48,639 nucleotides of DNA, taken from positions 1 through 48,639 of the forward strand of contig DATJDU010000031.1 of the NCBI GenBank assembly GCA_035497315.1, written 5' to 3'. A program made the translations under genes and the position numbers. Origin of the DNA: Andeanibacterium sp035497315. GTDB taxonomy: Bacteria > Pseudomonadota > Alphaproteobacteria > Sphingomonadales > Sphingomonadaceae. The notes under the pieces are model-generated. The model saw only the letters and a list, made by a program, of their open reading frames with translations, made no database searches and was not told the DNA's origin. Positions 23,194 through 31,756 of this stretch are shown here, one piece after another. Position 1 is the stretch's first letter, and each line of letters begins with the position of its first letter.

Positions 23194-24080
23194 GCTGTTG
23201 CGTCGCCGCCATTGCCTTCGCAGGCTCCGGGCTCGATCGGGCGGACCATATCCGCTCCGATCCCGAACGGCTCGCCGTGCTCAGGAGCCCGCAGGCCAGT
23301 CTGCTCCTGATGGACGGGCTGGCACCGGAAACGGATGAGGCCGGCCGACTCGCCTGGGGCCGCCTGTCCGATGCGCCCAAGGATGGGGAACTGGTGTTCC
23401 TCGGCCTGCGCCACGGTTTCGGCTGCTTCGCCGCCGTGCCGATGAAGGGCGATACCAGCCCTGCCTATGCCCATCGCAAGTCCTGGCAGGCCATCGCCGC
23501 GATGAATGGCGAGGATATGGCGATCTATGGCTGCGCACGCAGCCTGGTGGACTGGCATGCCCGGCACCGCTTCTGCGCCAAATGCGGTGCGCCCTCGGTG
23601 CTGGCCAAGGGCGGCTGGCAGCGCAACTGCGTGAACGAGAATTGCGCGGCCGAGCATTTCCCCCGCGTCGATCCGGTCACCATCATGCTGGTGGAGCATG
23701 AGGGCAAGCTGCTGCTGGGCCGCCAGTCGCGTTTTCCACCGGGCAGCTATTCGGCGCTTGCCGGCTTCGTGGAGCCGGGCGAAGCGATCGAGGAGGCCGT
23801 GGCGCGCGAAGTGCATGAGGAAGCGGGTGTGAGGGTGCGCGGCGTCACCTATATTTCCAGCCAGCCTTGGCCATTCCCCTCGCAATTGATGATCGGCTGC
23901 CATGCCTATGCGGAATCCTCGGCGCTGATCATCGACCGGACCGAGCTGGACGATGCCCGCTGGTTCACCCGCGAGGAAGTGGCCGAGGCCATCGAAAAGG
24001 GCCGGGAAAGCGCCAGCTTCTTCCCGCCTCCGCCTCAGGCGATTGCCTATCACATGCTGCAATGGTGGCTCGCGAAATGA
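23190..24080 (+). CDS. nudC: NAD(H) pyrophosphatase / RNA decapping Nudix enzyme NudC
   Basis: A 296-residue Nudix hydrolase that splits NADH into NMNH and AMP and removes NAD caps from RNA. The zinc ribbon is CAKCG...CVNENC (about residues 130–152), and the Nudix box GFVEPGEAIEEAVAREVHEEAG fits G-x5-E-x7-R-E-x2-E-E-x-G. The family tail motif SQPWPFPSQLM follows. The ATG at 23190 overlaps the hydrolase stop (ATGA), and its own stop overlaps the next start in the same way, so three genes are translationally coupled. Confidence 0.95.
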   Translation: MSCCVAAIAFAGSGLDRADHIRSDPERLAVLRSPQASLLLMDGLAPETDEAGRLAWGRLSDAPKDGELVFLGLRHGFGCFAAVPMKGDTSPAYAHRKSWQAIAAMNGEDMAIYGCARSLVDWHARHRFCAKCGAPSVLAKGGWQRNCVNENCAAEHFPRVDPVTIMLVEHEGKLLLGRQSRFPPGSYSALAGFVEPGEAIEEAVAREVHEEAGVRVRGVTYISSQPWPFPSQLMIGCHAYAESSALIIDRTELDDARWFTREEVAEAIEKGRESASFFPPPPQAIAYHMLQWWLAK

Positions 24081-24769
24081 GTGCAGACGAACTTCCCAAG
24101 GTCGCGGTCGACATCTGGTCGGATGTGATGTGCCCGTGGTGCGCCATCGGCTACACGCAATTTGCGAAGGCGCTGAAGGATCTGGAGGGGGAGATCGACG
24201 TCGAAGTGCGCTTCATGCCCTTCGAACTGAACCCCGACATGCCGGCCGAAGGGCGCAGCCAGGCCGAGCACCTCGCCGAAGTCTACGGCCGCAGCGCCGA
24301 GGAAGTGGCCGCAATGCGCGAGCAATTGCTGGAAGTGGCCGCGCGGGTCGGCTTCCCGATGGATTACGATGGGGATGGCGAAGCGCCCGAGCCGTGGATG
24401 TGGAACACTTTCGATGCTCACAAGCTGCTGCGCTGGGCACTGACGGTGGAGGGCATGGAAGCGCAGACCGCGCTGAAGCTCGCCCTGTTCCGCGCCCATT
24501 TCCAGCAGCGCCGCCGGATCGGCAAGCGCTCTGTCCTGCTCGACATCGCGGAAAACCTGGGCTTCGACCGCAAGGCGATGGAAGATGCGCTGGACGATGA
24601 TGCTTTGGGCATCGCCGTGCGGCTGGAAGAACGCCGGGCACGCGAATCGAACATCAATTCAGTGCCCAGCTTCATCATCAACGACCGCTATCTGGTCCCC
24701 GGCGCGCAGGAACCGGAAGTGTTCCGGGAAACCCTGCGCAAGGTGGTGGAGCTGTCGCAGGCGGGGTAG
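24077..24769 (+). CDS. DsbA-family oxidoreductase, FrnE-like
   Basis: A 230-residue cytoplasmic thioredoxin-fold protein of the FrnE/2-hydroxychromene-2-carboxylate isomerase group (DSBA domain, no signal peptide). The active site is CPWC in WSDVMCPWCAIG, followed by the long helical insertion and the VPSFII cis-proline loop. FrnE-like proteins act as disulphide oxidoreductases in oxidative-stress defence or as glutathione-dependent isomerases. The start overlaps the nudC stop by four bases. It is unrelated in detail to the two periplasmic DsbA-like proteins at 18–19.5 kb. Confidence 0.9.
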   Translation: MSADELPKVAVDIWSDVMCPWCAIGYTQFAKALKDLEGEIDVEVRFMPFELNPDMPAEGRSQAEHLAEVYGRSAEEVAAMREQLLEVAARVGFPMDYDGDGEAPEPWMWNTFDAHKLLRWALTVEGMEAQTALKLALFRAHFQQRRRIGKRSVLLDIAENLGFDRKAMEDALDDDALGIAVRLEERRARESNINSVPSFIINDRYLVPGAQEPEVFRETLRKVVELSQAG

Positions 24770-24777
24770 GGGCAAAT

Positions 24778-24800
24778 CCCTCTCGTCGACGGGAGAAGGG
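24778..24800 (+). terminator. Weak hairpin after the FrnE-like gene
   Basis: CCCTCTC pairs with GGGAGAAGGG with one bulged A. No T run follows. It may be a degenerate REP rather than a true terminator. Confidence 0.35.
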
Positions 24801-24821
24801 TCAGGTGTGGGCGCCACGCTT

Positions 24822-25093
24822 CGTCCACATAAAACGCTTTCCTACACACTCCCGAATGGCGTTTATCCTGCGCGATGGAACGCTTCGCCTCCGCCCTGCC
24901 TTTCGCTCCTCGTGCTGGCGCTTGCCCGGCCCGTCGGAGCGGGCGGGGCCTGCACGAAAACGCGAAACGGAAGGTGACAGTCCGGTCGGCGTACAGCTCC
25001 CGAAAACGGCTCGAAACCCGGCCGGACGGGGATGGTGCCCTGCGAACGAAACACGGCATATTGCTGTCCGCAAAGGTGACACATCCTCGCCGG
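24822..25093 (+). repeat. Dispersed intergenic element, copy B
   Basis: The second copy of the element fills the gap between the convergent FrnE-like gene and the glycosyltransferase. Blocks are CTTTCCTACA at 24837, GAATGGCGTTTATCCTG at 24854, GCACGAAAA at 24952, AAACGGCTCGAAACC near 25003 and AAAGGTGACACATCC at 25073. It lacks the extra left 60 bases of copies A and C. The minus strand has an open frame of 73 codons (24863–25084) starting MCHLCGQ and ending EAFHRAG then TAA; it begins 15 bases after the glycosyltransferase stop. It is about three-quarters identical to copy C over the right half by hand count. Confidence 0.75.
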
Positions 25094-25099
25094 CTTGCC

Positions 25100-26389
25100 T
25101 TACGCAAATTCGCGGCAGCAGAGTGCTTCCAGTTCCTCCACCACGCGGCTGTCGCGCATCTCGCGTTCCACTTGCGTGCCGAGCCGCAGCGCGCCCCGAT
25201 GGAGGGTGCGGTCGTAGAGCACACGCTCCAGTGCATCGTTGATCTCATGCATCGGCGCGGAAGGGGGCAGCATCAGCCCGGCACCATGGGCCACGATACG
25301 GGCGGCGTTGCCATCCCGGTCGCGGCCATGGGGGATCACCAGCACCGGCAATTTATGCACCATGGCGCGAGCCAGAGTGCCGTGGCCGCCATGGGTGACG
25401 ACGAGATTCGCGTCTTTCAGCACCGCATTATGCGGCGCGCTGCGCACCAGCACGGTGTTGGCGGCGGGGGTCAGCTCCTCCGGCTGGATGGCCGGCCCAA
25501 GAGTGACGAGCGCGCGCACCGGCAATGTGGCGAGAGCGTAGATCACGCGTTGCAGCACGGCGACATGGTTCTGGAAGGTGGTGGAAAAACCCACCAGCGC
25601 CAGCGGACGAGCATCGTCCTGCGGCCAGGGCGATTGCCATTCGCCCGCCCAGGCCAGATCGTCCAGCTGGGGGCCGACATAGGCAAAGCGGCCGTGATCG
25701 CCTTCCGGTGCGAAATCGAAATGGCGGCTGATGCCGATCAGCACCCGGCGCGCGGGCCTCAACTGGTCCATCAGCGAGCAGAGAGGGGGCAGGGCAAGCT
25801 GCGCCCGTGCAGCGTTGAGCAGGGGAAGGCCGCTATCGAACATGGCGCTGGCAGCGGCGAACATCGCTGCGGCTTCGGCCTGCTGGTTCGGTGTCATGTC
25901 CTCGAACTTCACCGGGCCTGCGGGCGGGGCATCGGCGAGTGGGAACATCAGCGAATTGCAGGGCATCAGCACCAGCGGCTGATCCAGCGTTTCGCAGGCG
26001 GCCATCACGCCGAACAGCAATTCGCTGGAGATCACGAGGTCCGCACTTTCGCGCCGAAGCTCGTCGATCACGTCCAGCGCGTAATCCAGCGCTCGCCCGG
26101 CGAATATGTCGTGCAGTGCCTGGGCAAAGCCTTCCAGCGGATTGGCCTGTGCCCAATCGAGGATCGCGTCGCTTTCGCGATTGCGATCGGGTCGGCTGGG
26201 CGCGCGGGTCCAGGGGACGAAGCGCGCGCCGATGGCCTCGCTTTCCAGGCGATTGCATTCGTCGCTCATCACCCGGACTTCGTGCCCGGCGTCGATCAGC
26301 TTGCGCGCCACGGTGAGCTTGGGGCCGACGGAGCCGCCGCCCTCCCAGGTCGCAATGAGGAATTTGCGAGAAGATGTGCCGCAGGTCAT
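25100..26389 (-). CDS. UGT/MGT-like glycosyltransferase (GT1 family)
   Basis: A 429-residue GT-B glycosyltransferase of the type that glycosylates small lipophilic acceptors (macrolide, sterol or rhamnolipid enzymes). The N-terminus KFLIATWEGGGSVGPKLTVA is the acceptor-domain loop. The C-terminal donor motif is VVTHGGHGTLARAM with LPVLVIPHGRDRDGNA, matching the HGG...GT...P...DQ pattern of GT1. The start (MTCGTSS) is one base after the tetR stop, so the two are co-transcribed. A regulated sugar transfer to a toxic or signalling compound is likely (inference). Confidence 0.87.
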   Translation of the reverse strand: MTCGTSSRKFLIATWEGGGSVGPKLTVARKLIDAGHEVRVMSDECNRLESEAIGARFVPWTRAPSRPDRNRESDAILDWAQANPLEGFAQALHDIFAGRALDYALDVIDELRRESADLVISSELLFGVMAACETLDQPLVLMPCNSLMFPLADAPPAGPVKFEDMTPNQQAEAAAMFAAASAMFDSGLPLLNAARAQLALPPLCSLMDQLRPARRVLIGISRHFDFAPEGDHGRFAYVGPQLDDLAWAGEWQSPWPQDDARPLALVGFSTTFQNHVAVLQRVIYALATLPVRALVTLGPAIQPEELTPAANTVLVRSAPHNAVLKDANLVVTHGGHGTLARAMVHKLPVLVIPHGRDRDGNAARIVAHGAGLMLPPSAPMHEINDALERVLYDRTLHRGALRLGTQVEREMRDSRVVEELEALCCREFA

Positions 26390-26390
26390 G

Positions 26391-27032
26391 TCAGGCCTCC
26401 GATAGAATGGTGGAGCGCTCCAAATCGCCCGGTTCGAGTTCGAGCGCGGCGGTGGCCATCTCCAGCATCGCCGTGCGCAGTTCTTCAAGGCTGCGGCCCA
26501 TGTCGGTTCGCAGCAATTTCCAGACGTAGAGATCGAGCGCGATCACCAGCCGGTCATGCACCTTGCGGCGCTTTTCCGGAGGGAAGGCCGGCAGCCAGCG
26601 TGCGAAGACATCGCCCACCCATTCGCGATGGGTGGCCCGGCCGCGATCGGCGATCGCGCGGATGGCGGGATAACGGTCTTCCTGCGACAGAAGCCGCATC
26701 ATCAGCGGCCCGGCCATCTCATATTCGGCAATCAGCGTATCGACCGCCCGGCCGACATCCAGCGCGGCAGGGGTGCGTTCGCCGACGATCTCCTCCTGCA
26801 TCCGGTTGCTGGCGGCGTGGAGCAGCCCTTCTTTGCCGCCGAAACGGCGGATGACGGTTTGCACCGTGACCCCGGCTTCCTTCGCCACATCGTCCAGCCG
26901 GATCTCGTCGAACCACTGGGCCTGCAGATGGACCAAAAAGGCATCCAGGACCCGGTGCCCCGTCTCTTCCGCCGCTCTGGCCCGCGTCGACTGCCGATAG
27001 TTGCGCGTCTTGTTGCTCGATTCATCTTTCAT
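26391..27032 (-). CDS. TetR-family transcriptional repressor
   Basis: A 213-residue TetR regulator. The helix-turn-helix is FDEIRLDDVAKEAGVTVQTVIRRFGGKEGLL (about residues 41–71), preceded by a basic arm; the C-terminal ligand domain is helical and variable. It is followed by a glycosyltransferase gene with one base between. Its ATG overlaps the first of two TTAGT-type palindromes in the 148-base gap to the divergent nitroreductase gene, so it probably represses itself, the transferase and the nitroreductase. The inducer is unknown. Confidence 0.92.
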   Translation of the reverse strand: MKDESSNKTRNYRQSTRARAAEETGHRVLDAFLVHLQAQWFDEIRLDDVAKEAGVTVQTVIRRFGGKEGLLHAASNRMQEEIVGERTPAALDVGRAVDTLIAEYEMAGPLMMRLLSQEDRYPAIRAIADRGRATHREWVGDVFARWLPAFPPEKRRKVHDRLVIALDLYVWKLLRTDMGRSLEELRTAMLEMATAALELEPGDLERSTILSEA

Positions 27033-27089
27033 GTTAGTTCAAGTAACGCGAAAATCGGAGCGCGCAAGTTTTATGTTAGTTTGACTAAT
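27033..27089. promoter_or_regulatory. Pair of TetR-type operators
   Basis: GTTAGTTCAAGTAAC (27033–27047) and GTTAGTTTGACTAAT (27075–27089) are imperfect palindromes on the theme TTAGT-n-ACTAA. Both are preceded by AT and lie 42 bases apart, four helical turns, so two dimers could bind on one face. They sit between tetR and the nitroreductase gene. Confidence 0.7.
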
Positions 27090-27180
27090 TTGAAATATGG
27101 AAAGGCGCGAATTTCCGCCGCTTGCAGCGGTGGCCAGAGCATGTTGATATGGTTGCCGCCGGCAGAAAAAGGGGACTCGC

Positions 27181-28293
27181 ATGGACAAGGCGAAATCGAA
27201 TCATCCCACGCGCCGTAAGGTGCTGATCGGGGGTGGGGCGCTGCTGGCGGCAGGAGCAGGCGCGGCGGGCGTGAGCTTTGTCCGCATGGGTTCGGCCGAG
27301 GACTACGCCAGTGCAATGCGCGCCCTGCGCGCGCCATTGGGCGGGGCAGACCCGAACGAATTGGTGCGATATGCCACGCTGGCGGCCAACAGCCACAACA
27401 CCCAGCCCTGGCGTTTCGCGATCCGGCCCGGCGAAATCCGCATCGCGCCCGATTTCACTCGCCGCACTCCTGCAGTCGATCCCGACGATCACCATCTGCA
27501 TTGCAGTCTTGGCTGCGCGGCGGAGAACCTCGCCCTGGCCGCCGCCGCCGTGGGCCTGCCGGGGGAACTGTCACGCGGGGAGGATGGGGCCGTACGCTAT
27601 TCCCATGTGACCGGGCCGCAGGACAGGTCGCCATTGTTTGGCGCCATCCCCATTCGTCAGACCACGCGGGCACCGTTCGATGGGCGGGCAGTCGCGCCTG
27701 CGGACCTCGCTTTACTGGAAGCGGCAGGCACAATGCCGGGCGTCGCATGCATATTGCTGACTGAGAAGACGAAGATTTCCGCAGTGCGCGACATGGTGAT
27801 CGCGGGCAATATGGCGCAGGCGAACGACCGGGCTTTCGTGCGCGAACTGGCCGAATGGGTGCGCTTCAATCCGCGTCAGGCACTTGAAAGCGGCGACGGT
27901 ATTCCCGGTGCCGCCAGCGGGAATCCATCGGTTCCTACCTGGCTGGGGAAAGCGATCTTTCCCTATATCTTCACGCCCGAGGCGGAGAATCCCAAATATG
28001 TCCGCCAGCTTGACAGTTCGGCGGGGGTGGCCGTGTTCGTTGCGGATCGCGCCGATCCTGCGCACTGGATGCTCGCCGGGCGTGCCTGCCAGCGTTTCAC
28101 CTTGCAGGCAGCGGCATTGGGCATGAAAACGTCGTTCATCAACCAGCCGGTGGAAGTGGAGCGCTATCGCGCGGATCTTGCCTCGCTGATCGGCCTGCCC
28201 GGGCGGCGGCCCGATCTTGTGCTTCGCTTCGGCTATGGCGCACCCATGCCGATGTCTCCGCGCAGGCCGGTCGAAGCCGTGATCGAGCTGTAA
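27181..28293 (+). CDS. Acg-family FMN-binding nitroreductase-like protein with Tat signal
   Basis: A 370-residue protein of the Acg (nitroreductase-fold) family. The N-terminus has a twin-arginine-like TRRKVLIGGGALLAAGAG. The FMN-site signature LAANSHNTQPWRF is at about residues 63–75, and a second half with HWMLAGRACQRFTLQAAALG completes the fold. Mycobacterial Acg sequesters FMN, and other members reduce nitro compounds or quinones; which applies is unknown. The ATG at 27181 follows AAAAAGGGGAC. The gene is divergent from tetR with the operator pair between, and convergent with the DUF1489 gene four bases downstream. Confidence 0.88.
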   Translation: MDKAKSNHPTRRKVLIGGGALLAAGAGAAGVSFVRMGSAEDYASAMRALRAPLGGADPNELVRYATLAANSHNTQPWRFAIRPGEIRIAPDFTRRTPAVDPDDHHLHCSLGCAAENLALAAAAVGLPGELSRGEDGAVRYSHVTGPQDRSPLFGAIPIRQTTRAPFDGRAVAPADLALLEAAGTMPGVACILLTEKTKISAVRDMVIAGNMAQANDRAFVRELAEWVRFNPRQALESGDGIPGAASGNPSVPTWLGKAIFPYIFTPEAENPKYVRQLDSSAGVAVFVADRADPAHWMLAGRACQRFTLQAAALGMKTSFINQPVEVERYRADLASLIGLPGRRPDLVLRFGYGAPMPMSPRRPVEAVIEL

Positions 28294-28297
28294 TCCG

Positions 28298-28696
28298 TCA
28301 GACCAGCCCCAACTTGGCGAGGTCCTTCACCAGCCTGCCCGGCAGCACGTCGCCTTCGGCCATGCCTTCGCCAAGATCGGGCGGGGCGTTCTCTTCTTCA
28401 AGATAGCGCCAGCCCTGATGGGCACGCTTGGCGCGGGGTTCCACCGGGATCAGCTTGCGTTCCAGCACGATCCACCAGCGGCCGTTGTCCTCGCGCTGCT
28501 GGAAGCGCAGGATCGGACTGCGGCCGACCAATGCATGGTCGTAGATCCAGTAAAGCGAGCCGCCTTCCAGTTCCGCGACCCGTTTGGGCATATAGCGGGT
28601 GGTAAGGCGCATTTCCGGCCCGCCTTCGTCGAACCAGCTGCGCAGGTCTTCCATCGACTGGGCGCCGAACGCGATCTTGGTGAGGTGAAGCGGCAT
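28298..28696 (-). CDS. DUF1489-family protein
   Basis: A 132-residue protein of DUF1489, a family of alphaproteobacteria without known function. Recognisable features are MPLHLTKIAFGAQS, the aromatic-rich YWIYDHALVGRSPILRF and HQGWRYLEEENAPPD near the end. No signal peptide or membrane segment is visible. It starts one base after the mgtE stop, so it is co-transcribed with the magnesium transporter. Confidence 0.88.
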   Translation of the reverse strand: MPLHLTKIAFGAQSMEDLRSWFDEGGPEMRLTTRYMPKRVAELEGGSLYWIYDHALVGRSPILRFQQREDNGRWWIVLERKLIPVEPRAKRAHQGWRYLEEENAPPDLGEGMAEGDVLPGRLVKDLAKLGLV

Positions 28697-28697
28697 C

Positions 28698-30131
28698 TCA
28701 GCCAGTCAACCCGCTCAGAGTCGCGAGGCCGAGGAAGGCGAGGAAGCCCATCGAATCGGTCGTCATGGTGACGAAGATCGAACTGGATATCGCCGGGTCC
28801 ACCTTCAGCCGTTCCAGCGTCAGCGGTACGAATACGCCGGCCAGCCCGGCGATCACGATATTGGTCAGCATTGCCGCCGCTATTACGCCGCCCAGCGCCG
28901 GATTGTGGAACAGCAGGCCCACTGCCACGCCGATCACGACCGCCACCGTGCAGCCGTTGAGGAGCGCGATGCCCAGTTCGCGGCGCACGGAGCGCCAGGC
29001 GTTCGAGGCGGTGAGCTGGTTGGTGGCCAGCGCACGCACTGTCACCGCCAGGGTTTGCGTACCGGCATTGCCGCCGATTCCGGCCACGATCGGCATCAGC
29101 GTGGCCAGGGCCACCATTTTCTCGATCGTGCCTTCGAAGGTCGCGATGATCGTGCTGGCGAGCGTGGCGGTGAGCAGATTGGCGATCAGCCAGCGCACGC
29201 GGGCCACATAGGCCTCGCGGATCGGCTCGTTGATGTCGCCTTCGCCGGCGCCGGACAGCAGCAGCACGTCCTCACCCGCTTCTTCCTGAATGATGTGGAC
29301 GATGTCGTCGACGGTAAGCTGGCCCACCAGCCGCCCGCTTTCATCCACTACGGCTGCGGAAATCAGCGCATATTTCTGGAACAGCAGTGCCACTTCTTCC
29401 TGATCCATGTTGACGGGAATCAACGTCTGGTCGCGCTTCATCACGTCGGTCAGGGCAATATGGCGCGGGGTACGCAGGATCCAGGAAAGCTGGCAGGTGC
29501 CCACCGGCTTGTGAGTGTGATCGACGATGAACACTTCCCAGAACTCGGTGGTCAGGTCCTCACGCTCACGCAGATAGTCGATCAGATCGCCCACGCTCAT
29601 ATGTTCGGGCACCGCGATCAGCTCGCGCTGCATCAGGCGGCCGGCGGTTTCCTCCGGATAGGACAGTGCGTTTTCGATCGCCGCGCGATCTTCCGGGTCC
29701 ATTTCCGCGAGGACGGCGGCCTGGTCTTCCTTGTCGAGGTCTTCGATCAGCTGGACCGCGTCATCCGTGTCGAGCTGTTCGGCGATTTCGGCAACGGCGC
29801 CGGGCGCCAGTTCCTCGACCATGCTTTCACGCACATAGTCGTTTAGCTCGGCGATCACGTCGCCGCTCATCAAATCGGTGATGGCAGCGGCCAGTTTTGC
29901 GCGCTCGGGCCGTTCGAGCAGTTCGAACAGGTCGGCGATGTCGGCCGGGTGGAGCGGCTCCACCAGCTCATAGACCCCGGCATCGTCCCCGTCCTCCAGT
30001 GCATCGGAGACTGCACGGACGAAATCGGCCTTCAGGCGGTTTTCTTCGTCGAACTGTTCGCGTTTTTCTTCCGCGGCGCCCGCATTGGGTGCCTCGGCGC
30101 GGTCCAGCTCTTCGAGTTCCTCGGGGCTCAT
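28698..30131 (-). CDS. mgtE: Magnesium transporter MgtE
   Basis: A 477-residue MgtE channel that admits Mg2+ across the inner membrane. The order is a cytoplasmic superhelical N domain (about 50–150, LHPADIADLFELL), two CBS domains (about 155–280) that sense internal Mg2+, and five membrane helices (about 310–477) with GIGGNAGTQTLAVTVRALA, the pore motif. The N-terminal 40 residues are acidic and probably disordered. The TGA stop is followed by DUF1489 after one base. Confidence 0.95.
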   Translation of the reverse strand: MSPEELEELDRAEAPNAGAAEEKREQFDEENRLKADFVRAVSDALEDGDDAGVYELVEPLHPADIADLFELLERPERAKLAAAITDLMSGDVIAELNDYVRESMVEELAPGAVAEIAEQLDTDDAVQLIEDLDKEDQAAVLAEMDPEDRAAIENALSYPEETAGRLMQRELIAVPEHMSVGDLIDYLREREDLTTEFWEVFIVDHTHKPVGTCQLSWILRTPRHIALTDVMKRDQTLIPVNMDQEEVALLFQKYALISAAVVDESGRLVGQLTVDDIVHIIQEEAGEDVLLLSGAGEGDINEPIREAYVARVRWLIANLLTATLASTIIATFEGTIEKMVALATLMPIVAGIGGNAGTQTLAVTVRALATNQLTASNAWRSVRRELGIALLNGCTVAVVIGVAVGLLFHNPALGGVIAAAMLTNIVIAGLAGVFVPLTLERLKVDPAISSSIFVTMTTDSMGFLAFLGLATLSGLTG

Positions 30132-30226
30132 GGCCCCCTCCTATTCCGGTGTGGAGCAAAAGCAAGGTGGGGTGACTTATTGCCTGTAATGCCTATATCG
30201 GCCGCCGAACTTTAGGAGATAGCCAC

Positions 30227-30676
30227 ATGGCCGATGAAACCCTTACCTTCACGCTCGAGAACGGCGATGTCGTGATCAAGCTGCGCCCGGACCTTGCCCC
30301 CGGCCACGTGGCCCGCATCACCGAACTGGCCAAGGAAGGCTTTTACGATGGCGTGGTGTTCCACCGCGTGATCCCGGGCTTCATGGCCCAGGGCGGCGAT
30401 CCCACGGGCACCGGCATGGGCGGTTCCGACAAGCCGGACCTGCAGGCCGAATTCAATGACGAGCCGCATGTGCGCGGCGTGTGCTCCATGGCTCGCACCC
30501 AGGCGCCGCACAGCGCCAACAGCCAGTTCTTCATCTGCTTCGACGATGCCCGCTTCCTCGACAAGCAGTACACTGTCTGGGGCCAGGTCATCAGCGGCAT
30601 GGAACATATCGACGCGCTGCCCAAGGGCGAGCCGCCGGCAAGCCCGGGCAAGATCGTGAAGGCCACCGTGGCCTGA
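30227..30676 (+). CDS. Cyclophilin-type peptidyl-prolyl cis-trans isomerase
   Basis: A 149-residue single-domain cyclophilin without a signal peptide, so cytoplasmic (PpiB-like). The catalytic region is VVFHRVIPGFMAQGGDPTGTG (active Arg in FHRVI), followed by MARTQAPHSANSQFFICF and the Trp in YTVWGQVISG. It speeds proline isomerisation in folding proteins. TTTAGGAGATAGCC before the ATG provides a strong ribosome site. A perfect hairpin terminator follows. Confidence 0.95.
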   Translation: MADETLTFTLENGDVVIKLRPDLAPGHVARITELAKEGFYDGVVFHRVIPGFMAQGGDPTGTGMGGSDKPDLQAEFNDEPHVRGVCSMARTQAPHSANSQFFICFDDARFLDKQYTVWGQVISGMEHIDALPKGEPPASPGKIVKATVA

Positions 30677-30708
30677 TCGGGATAACCGACTCAAACTATT
30701 GAAAAATC

Positions 30709-30753
30709 AGGCGATCCAGCGCGGAAAAATCTACCGCGCTGGATCGCCTTTTC
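30709..30753 (+). terminator. Strong Rho-independent terminator of the cyclophilin gene
   Basis: AGGCGATCCAGCGCGG and CCGCGCTGGATCGCCT form a perfect 16-pair stem with a nine-base loop, then a T run. An A run upstream (GAAAAATC) could make it work in both directions and end the convergent lysR transcript. Confidence 0.92.
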
Positions 30754-30784
30754 ATTTGCTCGCCAGCGGCAGGGCCCGGCGGCC

Positions 30785-31669
30785 TCAAAGGCCGGTTTCG
30801 ATCATCCAGTCGTGGAACAGTTTCACCGGGCGTGTCTCAAGCGATTTGGGCCGGCAGACGAACCAGTAGGAATAGGGGCTCTCCACTTCGATATCGTAGA
30901 GCTTGGCCAGCTTCTTGCCGGTCGCGCGGCGGAAGTGGTCATCATGCATGATAGCTATGCCAAGCCCTTGAGCGGCGGCTTCCAGCATTAGCTGGCCCGA
31001 ATCGAAATGATCGATCGCGGCAGGCTGGAGCCCCTTGAAGCCCAGCGCATCCTTCCACGCCTCGAAGCTCTCGGGCAGATCGTTGTGGATCAGGAAGGTC
31101 TGTTTCGCCAGCGTGTCCATATCCGGCGAGGGGCCCAGCTCTTCTGCCATGGCTTCGCTGCATATGGCATGGACACGGTTGTGGTCCAGCCGCACGGAAT
31201 AATAGCTCTCGTCCGGGTCGGAAGTGACGATCACCGCCGCATCCAGCGTGTCGCCCACACGGCCCAGCAAATTAGGCCCGGTATCGATATCGATGTGAAG
31301 GCGCGGGTGCAGCTTGCGCAGTTCCAGCAGGCGCGGGAACAGGCGCTGGCTGCCGAACAGCGGCGAAACGCCCAGATGCAGGCGCAACAGCTGCAGGTTT
31401 TCGGACTGGGCCTCCACTGCCTGGGCCAAAGCTTCCAGATGCGGATTGATCGCTTCGTAGAAGGATCGCCCGTCGTCGGTCAGCTTCATGGCCTGATGCG
31501 CGCGGGTGAACAGCTTCTTGCCCACAAACTCCTCAAGGCTCGTGACCCGGCGCGAAAGGGCCGAAGGCGACAGGCCGAGTTCATTGGCCGCCGCACGGGC
31601 GGAACCCATGCGGACGATGCGTACGAACGCTTCGAGCGCGCGTAGAGGAGGCAGGCGACGTGATACCAT
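30785..31669 (-). CDS. LysR-family transcriptional regulator (GcvA-like)
   Basis: A 294-residue LysR-type regulator. The winged helix-turn-helix occupies residues about 6–65 (LPPLRALEAFVRIV...SARAAANELGLSPSALSRRVTSLEE), and the C-terminal periplasmic-binding-like effector domain fills the rest. The opening PPLRALEAF is typical of the GcvA/AmpR subgroup. It lies downstream of corC on the same strand with an 87-base AT-richer gap, so it may have its own promoter. No divergent partner gene is present, and the target is unknown. Confidence 0.9.
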   Translation of the reverse strand: MVSRRLPPLRALEAFVRIVRMGSARAAANELGLSPSALSRRVTSLEEFVGKKLFTRAHQAMKLTDDGRSFYEAINPHLEALAQAVEAQSENLQLLRLHLGVSPLFGSQRLFPRLLELRKLHPRLHIDIDTGPNLLGRVGDTLDAAVIVTSDPDESYYSVRLDHNRVHAICSEAMAEELGPSPDMDTLAKQTFLIHNDLPESFEAWKDALGFKGLQPAAIDHFDSGQLMLEAAAQGLGIAIMHDDHFRRATGKKLAKLYDIEVESPYSYWFVCRPKSLETRPVKLFHDWMIETGL

Positions 31670-31756
31670 GAAGACCTATAGTTGGTCAGAAATTACCCGT
31701 TCTGTCGAGAACTGGCCCGAAAATAGTTGCGAAAAATACAATTTGAAGGGGGAGGG

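Noticed and set aside
24875..26854. 659-codon plus-strand frame over repeat B and opposite the glycosyltransferase
   Set aside because: It joins repeat DNA to the antisense of a real GT1 gene and of tetR, with no recognisable domain.
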